NCBI GenBank assembly: GCA_010279815.1
Contig: QEOQ01000165.1
Coordinates: 133,051 to 197,050, forward strand
Direction: 5' to 3'
Source of the DNA: Brachionus plicatilis
Taxonomy: Eukaryota; Rotifera; Eurotatoria; Ploima; Brachionidae
DNA length: 64,000 nucleotides
In this document: in pieces, positions 49,101 to 59,200 of the stretch
How the letters are laid out: each line of letters begins with the position of its first letter
How positions within the stretch are numbered: position 1 is the stretch's first letter
Made by a program: the position numbers and the translations under genes
The notes under the pieces: generated by a model
What the model was told of the DNA's origin: nothing
Seen by the model: only the letters and a program-made list of their open reading frames with translations
Database searches by the model: none

Positions 49101-49157
49101 ATCGGCATCAATAGCAACCTGATTTAGTATTAATATAAAAAGAATACTAAAAAGCAT
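46108..49157 (-). CDS. Secreted matrix metalloproteinase with hemopexin domain
   Basis: Seven exons on the minus strand: 49080-49157, 48927-49027, 48092-48875, 46625-46874, 46443-46570, 46247-46389, 46108-46198; 524 residues, all junctions GT-AG and in phase. Order: signal peptide (1-16); peptidoglycan-binding-like propeptide with cysteine switch PRCIKPD (Cys87); M10 catalytic domain with zinc site HEFGHALGLDH (225-235) and Met-turn VMNP; a Lys/Arg/Ser/Thr-rich hinge (271-321); hemopexin-like domain (about 337-521) bracketed by Cys337 and Cys521, as needed for the usual disulfide. Such enzymes cleave extracellular matrix after loss of the propeptide. No RXKR furin site is obvious, so activation may be extracellular. 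The hinge is unusually basic. The hemopexin part has weak blades (IQSFFIDPV, LNAAFRHNG) but the right ends. The 1,217-nt third intron carries AT-rich and hairpin-forming sequence near 47,460-47,780. Confidence 0.93.
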
Positions 49158-50692
49158 TTTGGAAAATTTAAATTTTTTCAGGCATTTAAATGATTTTTTT
49201 TATCAGTTAATATTTTGAAATTCAATCAGTTTAATTTTTTAAATCAAAAGATAAAATTGTTTTTTGTATTTTTGTTAAAAAAGCTAAAAAGTTTAGATAT
49301 ACATTTTGAAAAGTAGACTTTTATTAAATCAGATACTTTTCGGTTTTAAAAAGCTGAATCTTTGTGTTAACATAAACATATCAGCTTACAAAATTGCGAA
49401 AAAAAATATTCACTTTTTGATTTTATAAAACAAGGAGTTTAATAATAATTAAGAACTTGAAGCGGACTTGAAAGTATTAAAATGATAAAAAACAAATGTA
49501 ATAAAACATCTTTAAACAAATAGTCAATTTTGATTAATTTTAATTCATCGTCTCTTTCCAATACTCAAATATGATGAAAAAATTCATCATATTTATTTTT
49601 TTTAAATTAAATTCAAATCAAACAATTAAAGAATAGATTCAAATTAACTAAAGAAATTCATTTATTTCGCTTGAAAGAGCTAAAAAAAAATCATTTTTTT
49701 TTGAATATTTTTCAGTCAATTTGCCATTTTTTGTTTAAATTTTTTTATTTTAAAATCTAGGATTACATGAAAATATCAATTTTATCAAATTGATTTTGAG
49801 AATAATTTTGTATAATTAAAAATTTCTGATTGATAATTATACAAAATTATTTTCTTCAATGTTAAATTTGATAAAAGCAATCCATTTTTGTGGTGAATTT
49901 TGATTTGTATGTTTTTTGAAAGCATTATATTATAGAATTTATTTTTTTCGGAAGATCTTCAATAAAAAAATATAAATGAATGCCCACATAAAAGTCAATA
50001 TAAACATACATTTATTGATCAAAAAACTTTATTTTTTACGTTGCCGAAAAAAAATGAACCTCTTTATTTTCATTTGATTACCAGTTTTTTTAGAATAAAA
50101 TTAATTAAAGAAACAATCAAAAAATTTTTCTCTAAAAAAAATCCAAAACTAGAAATCTAGATATCTTTTACCCTTTTTAGTCTCATTATTTGTCTCAGAC
50201 ATTCAAGGCGTTTTTTCGTCTAAAAATTAAAAATGTGCGAAAAAATTCCATTTTTTTATTTAAAAATTTCCCAATTTTAAAAATCAATCAATTTTATTTT
50301 TTTTTAATTCTAGAACAAAGCCTTTTTATTACTCAATTTGTCAATATTTCAGCCTACTGACCTCATACTCTGTAAAAGAATAAAAATAATCAAGATGCAA
50401 GAAAATTTAAAAATTTTTTTTAGTATCCTTGATTGAAAAAAGAACAGATGAGTTTTACCTGTAGACATTTTTAAGTAAAAAAAATTTAAAGAAAACACAA
50501 AGATTGTTTTCGTGATAATAATTATTCAACAATCCATATGTTTTTGACTCGTTTGTTTAAATTAAAATATCTACTGAAAAACATTTAGTTAAATTGTGTT
50601 TAAAACACTTTTTCTGTGAAGCTAGCGTCAATATATAAAGGTGAATTTCTTTTTCATTTTTTCATATTATTTTTTCAAATGCTTCATAGACA
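49158..50692. other. Divergent promoter region, nothing else recognised
   Basis: Lies between the minus-strand metalloproteinase and the plus-strand aquaporin, so it should hold both promoters. A 17-base hairpin (AATAATTTTGTATAATT and its complement) sits near 49,800-49,857. No clear core promoter elements could be separated from the AT background. Confidence 0.45.
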
Positions 50693-51669
50693 ATGCCTAT
50701 TTTCAAGACAGGTTCTCTTTCGATCAACCAAAACGAGGATTCAGAATCCGAGGTTGAAAAAACAACCATGTAAATTTTTAAGCTCATTTGTAAAATTCAT
50801 AAAATTTAATCAATCTAAGAAATTTGCGCCGCTTTTCTAAAAGATACATAAAGACCAAAAACTCGTTGATCCGGGTTTTTCTAGCAGAACTACTGGGTAC
50901 GTTTATGTTTGTATTTTTTGGTTGTTCATCAGTAGCTCAATACAAACTGTTAAATAGAGCTCAAAATGACTCTGCAAGCTTTTTGCTTGTAAATGCTGGA
51001 TTTGGTTTTGGCATTCTGGCCGCAATTTTGACAGTGGGAAAAGTTTCGGGTACAAAATTACTCAGCATTTTGCGCAAATTTTTTTTTTTAATTAATAATT
51101 TTCAAGGTGCACACTTGAATCCGGCAGTTTCATTTGGAATATTTCTAGTTGGCCAGCTGACATTTCTTAAGTTAGTGATTTATATAGTGGCACAGTTCAT
51201 AGGTGCTTTTATTGCAGCAGCAGTTGTTTTTGTATTGTACTATAACGGGCTGACTACTTTTGGTGATAAAATGTACACATTGGAAACAGCCGGTATATTT
51301 GGAACTTATCCAAGACCAGAGTTAAGTGTTTGGGGTGGATTTTTTGATCAATTTATTGGAACAACGCTTTTTGTGACTGGAATAATGTCCGTGGCGGATA
51401 AAATAAGAGATCCTCTGCCAAATAGTATGAGTGCCATCATGGTTGGTTTTCTGCTATTTGTGGTTGGAAACTCGATTGGTTACAATGCTGGATTTGCAGT
51501 AAATCCTGCTAGAGACTTTGGTCCAAGATTTTTTACATTCATCGCGGGATGGGGCTCACAAGTTTTCTCTGCTGGAGATTATTATTTTTGGATTCCTTTG
51601 GTGGCACCTATGTTCGGATCTTTAGCTGCAACTATAATTTATTTAGTTTTTATATCTAATCATTTTTGA
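50693..51669 (+). CDS. Aquaglyceroporin-like MIP channel
   Basis: Exons 50693-50769, 50820-51049, 51107-51669 give 289 residues, normal for the family. Six membrane segments plus two half-helices are visible. The NPA boxes are SGAHLNPAVSFG (Asn107) and GFAVNPARDFGPR (Asn235). The Asp after NPAR (Asp239) is typical of glycerol-conducting aquaporins (AQP3/7/9/10), so a glycerol/water pore in the plasma membrane is inferred. The N-terminus (1-26) is Ser/Glu-rich and cytosolic. The second intron (57 nt) is a multiple of three and has no stop, so it could be mistaken for coding. Splicing restores VSG|AHLNPAV. Start: ATG 50,693 is in frame with the rest; an out-of-frame ATG at 50,679 precedes it. 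Confidence 0.93.
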
Positions 51670-51966
51670 TTAGTTAAATGATAAAAGTGATTCATTTTTT
51701 TTAATTAAATTTAACTAGAAAAAAAATTAAATTTTTACATTTTAGATAATAAATATTTTGATCAGTATTTTTTTAATTATTTGATCATTATTTTTTAAAT
51801 AATTCGATCAATATTTAATATGTAATGATCAGTAAATTATTTTAAATAAATCGGTAAATAATTTGAATATTATCAGTATTTTATTAATTCGATAAGTTTT
51901 TTTTTATTTTGATAAGTATTTAATATAGAATTATAAGTAAAATCTATTAATTTTTAATGTTAAGTA

Positions 51967-52345
51967 TTATTGATTAAAAAAAACAAACAATAAATTATTA
52001 TTAGATAACCTGTTAAAAGCTTGTAAATTGCTATGATCATGTTCATCCTCCCTTCCGAAAACAATAACATCGTCACTTCGACTGTCAAACAACAAGTAAA
52101 CTCCAGCTGAACACTGTTCACCTCTCAATTTAGCCTTTTTACATCTAAAAAATCTTATTTCCATCTTGAGTATTATTTTAATAATGGTAGATCCAGGTTC
52201 TTTCTTCGTTTATTTTCGTCAATGATGCTACTTTGTTTAGATGCTTTTCCACTTATGGCTTCAATTTGCTCTTTGTTGAGTTAGACAATCTCCTTCATCT
52301 TCCATCTCAACTTCATCATCAGAGACATACTTTGGAATACTTATT
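51967..52345 (-). pseudogene. FLYWCH/MULE-type zinc-finger remnant
   Basis: Minus-strand frame of 65 codons reads MEIRFFRCKKAKLRGEQC, SAGVYLLFDSRSDDV and then EDEHDHSN. C...C...H-x-H spacing like this is the FLYWCH-type finger found in MULE-derived transposon proteins. Upstream on the same strand an acidic piece reads IPKYVSDDEVEMEDEGD before a stop. There is no transposase core, so it is taken as a TE-derived fragment. Confidence 0.5.
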
Positions 52346-52366
52346 GCCAGTAGAATTTTTTTTGTA

Positions 52367-52890
52367 AGGTTCGCGCGTAGCAAAACTACAGCACTATCTG
52401 AATTTCAGCAAACCGATTTTAAAATATTAATCTGCATACTTGAAAACCTTGAAAAAATGATTTTTTAGGTATTGTCAAAAAAAAAATTTTGTTCTCACCC
52501 CCCTCAAAGATAAAAAAAAAAAAAAATTTAGTTACCTTTGAGCTAAAATATCTCATGGTCTAATAGATATAACCTTATTAATATGTATATATTCTGAAAG
52601 CGCACAGTCTCATCTACAAAATAGTTTAGTAATTTAATCTATTATTTTACCGATAGATCGATATTTTGGCAAAAAATAGTAAAAAAATGGTATTTTTTCA
52701 CTATTTTTGTATCTAGTTCGCTGTTTCCCCCCCGAACCCTACTTTTTATACAGATTCTGAAACTAGAGAAAATTCTGAACAAAATGTTGGGACCACTTTT
52801 TATATTTTCTCTTTTATTTCTCTTTAAAAAAAGTGTTCAAAATGAGGCATTTTTAAAAAAATTGAAAAAAATAAAGTTTTTGATTTTCAA
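52367..52890. mobile_element. Diverged, right-truncated copy of family A transposon
   Basis: After a TA, the start AGGTTCGCGCGTAGCAAAAC...GCACTATCTGA resembles the 21,437 end. Downstream, TTCTGAAACTAGAGAAAATT, TTTTCTCTTTTATTTCTCTT and GTGTTCAAAATGAGGCATTT closely match 21,800-21,900. No matching right terminal repeat was found. Confidence 0.65.
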
Positions 52891-53447
52891 AATTGAATAG
52901 TATTGGTTGTTTCTATGCTGGCAATGATTTATACATTTTATTTTTGACATTATAAATTCAAACAGTTTTTTTTATGTTACTTTTATATTACCGAATAATT
53001 ATAATAAATTAATTATAATACCGATCATGTCAATTAATTACTGATCAACCGGATATTGGTCAAAAAATACTAATCATTTAAATTATTAACTTTAATTTTT
53101 TAATTAAATACTCATCATATATATATTATACTGGTAAATTTTACTGATTAAAATATTTAAAATACCGATCATTTAAATACGAGCCATTTTAAAATTTATA
53201 TTAGATTTATATTAAATTCTAAATTTTTAATTTTTTTCATTTTAGCAGGCAATTCAAAAAAATACGATGCCAATTTAATATAAAATAGTTAAATTTTTAA
53301 AAAAAATTTAGTAAAAAAAACGATCTTGTAATTAGGTTCAAATTTTTCTATTTTGATGCAAAAATTAAAAAAAAATTAAAAAATAGAAATAAAATAAAAT
53401 TTGATCATATTAATCAAATAATCAATAAAACGTTGATTTATTTTGTT

Positions 53448-53640
53448 TAGATTCGTTCCTCACCACCACACTCATATGATCTGAATCCAATTGAATTGTT
53501 GTAGCATGAATTGAAGAGTTTGTTAGAAAATCATGATATGTGGTGTACTATAGAGCTTCAAGAATCGTTGACTAAAGAAAGATGCAAAATGTGTCGTCTA
53601 AAAAAGGTTTTTAATCTAATTATTTTTTTTGTTCTCATCA
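53448..53640 (+). pseudogene. Tc1/mariner-type transposase C-terminal remnant
   Basis: The frame reads IRSSPPHSYDLNPIELL, then an in-frame TAG where Trp is expected, then HELKSLLENHDM and LTKERCKMCRLKK. The PP-S-DLNPIE-(W)-ELK signature belongs to the third catalytic block of IS630/Tc1/mariner DDE transposases. Ends and earlier catalytic residues are absent. A dead fragment. Confidence 0.75.
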
Positions 53641-54478
53641 GATCTTTTAAAGGTAACTAGAGAATCGATTTCTTTGTAAAAGGTGTGGATAATGATATGG
53701 GTTTAACTTTGTAATCAGGAATTCGGAACATTTAGTTTCAAAATTTTTATTCCAAGTGAATAGCTTACTCCTATCTTTTTTCATCATATAAAATTATGGG
53801 AAATGGTAAGACCTAGAATAGATCCTTGCAAAATTACCCCGATAGTCTGGTGTTTAAAAAGCCATAGGCCCAGTATCTAAGACTCGCTTACAACCCATTT
53901 TTTTTCAATTGCAGTTTCATTTTAACCCCTTGGCTTATAAAAAAAATTAAAAACAAACCTTATAATTATCAAATTTAATTTCAACTTTTACTTCAGTGTG
54001 CTTTTTTTCTAATAAAAAAATAATAAATTTTTTTAATATTTTTTTCTTGATTTTTGGTGCTGCACCAATTGCATTGTTTAAAAATTTTATTTTTTTTTTG
54101 TCTTAAAAAGTCAAGTCTTGGTAACGTATTAAATTAAGAATTTCAGAGTTTGATGCGGACCCAAACCTGAGATGTACTTTGGTGCATGGTCCAAAAGCGT
54201 GTCTTAGCTTGTGGTGAAACATAATCGAACGAGGGAATACGCTATTTATTTACTTATTAACTCTACCAATTTAAACCAGAACACCATATGGTAGTTTGCA
54301 AGGTTTTACGGTGTAATCAAAGAAATTTTACATTCTAAAATGACAAAAATAGTGTTAAATAATTTTTAATGTTTTTTGATCAATATTTTATTAATTCTCA
54401 AGGTTATATTACTCAAGATCTTTTAAAATTAAATCTTAATTTTTAAATTTTGTGTAAGTCTTTAATTGGGTATCCATG

Positions 54479-54640
54479 AATTTCGACAAATTTTATTCGG
54501 ACAAAATATTTTCGACAAGTTAATTTCGACAAATATAATTTAGAACATAATTAATTCGACTGAATTCGACTAAAAAATAATCAAGTATATTTTCGCTGTA
54601 TGCTTTTTCGACAAAAAATCATTGGACAAAATTAAAAAAA
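54479..54640. repeat. TTTCGACAAA degenerate short repeat cluster
   Basis: Words of the form (A/T)TTTCGACAA(A/G)TT or TTCGGACAAAAT recur at least seven times in about 160 bases, at irregular spacing. No coding frame. Nature unknown; a TE end or decayed minisatellite. Confidence 0.55.
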
Positions 54641-55357
54641 AATGGATAACTTGATTAGTCAATTTGAAGAATTAAGCTTAGAATTAAATTTAATACGATC
54701 ATCACGTAACAAAAACAAAAATTAAATAGTTGTCTAATTAATTACAAATTTGAAGAAGTTTTATCTTTTATAAAATTTGTTTCTAATTGTAAATAATTGA
54801 ATAAAAAAGTTTGCCTTAGTCTGTTGTAAATTTTATATTTATGAGCGATCAATTTTCAGAAATAGATATAACCTATAATATTAACTCTTAAAAAGTATTA
54901 TATACTTTATATGACTTCTCCAAATTATTTTTTAGTTATGTGTTTTCTTATCGAGTTAAGCTTTAACAGAAAAAAAGGCAAAAAAATCAAAATTAAGTTG
55001 AATAAAATAAATTTAAAAAGAAAGAAAATTAAAATGGTGTATTATTATTGTTTATTATTATTATTTTTTTTGAAAAATTGTAATAGCTAAATTGTTAGGT
55101 AATCAGCTAACTTTTTCACATTTCGATTTTTTAATAATAATAGAATAAGATGCGATTTTTGTATTTCAATTTTCTTTCAAATTTTTTTCCTAAATATTTT
55201 ATATTGACATTCTTGCTAACTTACTTTAAAATTTTGAATAACACTAAATATATTTCAAGGTTTAATAATTAATAAACTGAATAGAATATCATATCTTAAT
55301 TTTCTAAAAGAAAGCTAAATATTTTTATATTTCTGGAAACTGCATCGAAACAAAAGA
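54641..55357. other. Intergenic, nothing recognised
   Basis: AT-rich, no ORF, repeat pair or RNA gene seen. Confidence 0.5.
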
Positions 55358-55427
55358 ATGAAGATTATTTTTTTAGTTCAAGTTATTATCTTACTTCCTG
55401 TTTTTTCACATAATGTCAACCTGCTAG
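55358..55427 (+). CDS. Orphan signal-peptide-like first exon
   Basis: ATG opens MKIIFLVQVIILLPVFSHNV, a good secretory signal, then NLL and a GTAAAG donor at 55,428. This is how secreted-protein genes begin in this window. No matching second exon could be found in the next 850 bases before the AXDND1 3' end on the other strand. The gene may be degenerate, or the frame may be chance. Low confidence. Confidence 0.25.
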
Positions 55428-56271
55428 GTAAAGTTAGACACATTTAAAGAAAAAAATCACTGAAATCTTAAATATATTGATATTAAATTTTTGATATGAT
55501 AAATGTTGTCATGGTGGTGAATGGTCTCACACATAAAACGAACAAACAATCGAGAAAAACCAATGACACAAAATATTTCAAATATTTATGACTAGAAAAT
55601 AAATAGTTGAGTTCATTAAATTTTTGTTTTAGCCATTCAATATCTAGTTCTTCGATTTTAATATGTAAAATACTTTCAAGAAAATTATTTTTAGTATTTC
55701 CTTTAAATTAAAATTACAATTTATTCCCGAAAATTATTCAACATTAAATTTTCTAACTTTGTATTAAAAATGTAGAAAAATGTAAAACTATTATTATTTT
55801 TAAAAAATTTTTAGAATCATAAAAAAAACAAAAAAAGCCCCAAAACACACTTTTACTTGAATATAAGCATTTTCTGGGATTTCCAAAATTTATGTCAGAT
55901 TTGGAAGAGTTACATTTTTTATAAACTGCATTCGATGTAAGATTATGTAATTTTATAAAATCATACGTAGAATTGCGTAAAATTATGTTGATAATGGTAA
56001 TTGCATTTTATCACTTAACCAATGTACTTAACATGTCAGGATTAAATTTTAAGTAATGAATCTGGCGCAATTTTTGAAATAAATAATAATAAAAAATAAT
56101 CATAATTAAATAATTTGTATGTGTAAAATCTTCGGAAAAAACAAAATTTTTAAGAAGCCCTTGTGACATTTCTAAAGTTTTAAGCATTCTAAATGTATAA
56201 ATCTTTATTTTAGTAAATAAAATAAAAATTTTAACCAAAATGTCCAATATCTTTATCTTTCATTTGAAAAT
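55428..56271. other. Intergenic, nothing recognised
   Basis: AT-rich. A TACGTAGAATTGCGTAAAAT word near 55,960 belongs to the recurring ACGTAA-type motif seen at several loci. AATAAA on the minus strand overlaps the AXDND1 stop codon. Confidence 0.5.
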
Positions 56272-59200
56272 TTATTTCATTTCTAATGCTCTTATTCTGG
56301 TAAGAGCTTGATTTAATTCCGATTCAAGGTCAGCTACCCTTTTCTCAGCGTTCTGAGCTCTTTCTTCTGTTGATCTTTAAATGAAAAAATTAAAAATCAT
56401 ATTAAAAGACTATATAGAATCCTAAAATTACATTAGATCATTTTGAAGATTTTCGATTGTTTTATACGCATTAAAAACAGTGGACTTAAGTTCCTGTTCG
56501 CTCAAATCATTGGAATCATCATAATTTAAATTTTCCAAAAATTTGTATTCAGTATTTGAATCATGGGAAATAATTTCAAATTTTGATGAGCTTTTTTTTG
56601 GTGTTTTTTCAACCTCATTCTTGTCATTTTTGTCCATTTCTTGGTACTCGTCTTCATCGTGTTCAGTTTCTTCATCTTGGTGGCCATCTACAGTGTCCTC
56701 TTTTTCATCGTTCTCATCAACATTTAATGAACCCAAGGTGGTTCTCTCTCTGGATTCGGCTGTCGACAAATAGCCCATTCTATCACTCAAGATCTTACGG
56801 TGACCCTTATCTCCACTAAATTCTGATACCATTAGTTTTAGTGTAAAATTCCATTCTTTAACCTCATTTTTTAAATTTTGTAAACTTTGAAATTCTTTTT
56901 CATATCTGCTTTCTTCATTTGTTTTTCGACTGTTTTCATCCTCAGTGATAATGGTGTTACATCGACTTGAAAATATAAGAATAAAATTAATTTTTTTGAT
57001 AGCACTAATCTAGATTACTCAGCCAAAGCAAGTGAAAATTTTTCCAATTTTGCCGAAAGTGTATGGCTATTTTTTTCCAAATCTTCCACAGTTGTCGTCG
57101 AGTCATAGACAATTTTTTTAGCCTCTTCACTCAAGCCTGGTTTATCAGGAGCTAGTCTAATCAATGCTTGAACCAGCCAATCGATCATTTTATGGTGAAT
57201 GGAATTAACTTCATCCAAAATGAATCCATTTTGACTATCAACATAATTACTAAAATTGGCCATCCATTTATGCAAATCATTCACCAGGTCATCATGATCA
57301 ATTCTTTAAGAAAAAATTTGTTAGATTAATCATTTTAGAAAGTTGGCATAGATCAGTTGGTAATCTGAAAAATTCTCTTTTAAATTAAAAAAAATAAAGT
57401 TGTTAAAGCCTAATAAAATAAATTGTGTTGAAATTTAAAATTTTTACTTATAAATCATGATATTTTGATTCTACTACATTGTAGTCTAGTTTAAAATGGA
57501 ATTTTATAAATATCTAATATGAGATAAAGGAAAAAGGTGTTTGACGCATAAATAAAAAAATTATAGATTAAAAAAATAATTATTGACGCAGAAACAAAAA
57601 AAATTTAAGTTAGGTATAAAATTAATTTTTAATTATTAAAGCATAAAATGTCAAATCTCCATTAAAAAAGTACAAAATTATTCAAAGATTAAGGCAGTTT
57701 TTGCCTTAGTTCATTTACCGGTTCTTTTTTTTTGAACATTTTGATTTTAATTATCCTCTTAAATATTTGCTTTGCCTTTAGGTGGCATTGTGAATATCAA
57801 TAATTATCAAATTTTGATATAAATTTTTTTTAAAAATTAAATGAAACATTTATTGCTATAAAATTAGAACATATTCTAAATAAAACTAATTAGTATCTAC
57901 CTTTTGAAATGTATGCAATAAGAACTAAAAAATAAAATAATCCCTTTTTTTCTAATTTTTTTTATATGTTTAAATTTTATGCTATACTATTTATGCGTCA
58001 AACAACCTTCTCCTAAAATAAACAAAATTCATATTTGTCATAAAGAAAAATAATTATCATAAACATGAAATCAACTGGATTTTTATGAAATTCCATTTTA
58101 AAAGAATATTCTAATTCAATAATTCAATTTTTTAGATCCAAGAACTTTAAGTTTTATTGTGTATTGGCACTTTGAAATTCATTACAAAGTGTACGTTTAT
58201 TTTCCTCTTTTGAAAAATTAAAATAAAAAAATTGTCAAAAAAAAATTTTTGCAATTAAAACGATTTTATTAAGATAAAAATACTTTTTTATATTTAAGAG
58301 ATTTTTTTAGAATCAAAAGGTTTTATCAATGTATAAAACTTTTTTAAACGAAAAAAAAATTTAAATAACTTAAATTGACTTCTTAACTTCAGAATTCATT
58401 CTTTTTGGTCTTTGCCCTTATCTTGCAATTGCTTGAGTGTTCATTCTCTAAAGAAAATTTTTATCCGATTCTCTTTCTATATGAAGCATTTTTGAATTTT
58501 AAAAAACTTTATTATTTTTATTATTTCTTTGGAAATAATTATTATATCAAAATGAGTTTTAAAACGAAAAAAGCTTTTTTAAATCGAAAAAGTTTTGTTT
58601 AACTTGTTAATTTTATTAATTAACTTCTTTAACCACTTTGCTGAAAGAAAAAAGATAGAGTTATATTTCAATCTATCAGGACCAATTTGTCCATCAAATT
58701 TTTTTTCATAATTAATATAGAAAAAACAGCAGTTCAATTATTTCGCAAATTAGTCGTGCTCCTTAATAATCACATATAGAATACTCAAAAAATATTTAAA
58801 TAATCTATTTTTGATTTTTTCAAATTCTACTACAAAAGAGCAGAACAAAATTTTACAAATTAGAAACTTTCGATCGGATCTAAAAATTCAATGCTTCAAG
58901 CAAAAAAAAATTTAAGTTTTTAATTTTTTAGAAAAATTGAATGCTTCATATTTTAAAATTGTAAGTCAAAATCGTCAAATATAAAAATTTCATGAATTTA
59001 ACACAACCAAATATTTTTTTAAAAAAATTAGTTTTATTTTCTATATCCGATTGTGTTTTTAAATTTCTCACTACTAAAATTTAACAAAAAAATTAAAATA
59101 AAAGAAATTTTTTGATTAAACATTTTTTTTTTGAATTGTCACTTAATTCCTCAAGAACAAAGTACGAATTTTCTCTTATTTTTAAAAAATACAGTACTTC

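Noticed and set aside
58405..58602. 65-codon plus-strand ORF in an AXDND1 intron
   Set aside because: Phe/Tyr/Lys-rich translation typical of AT-rich non-coding DNA.
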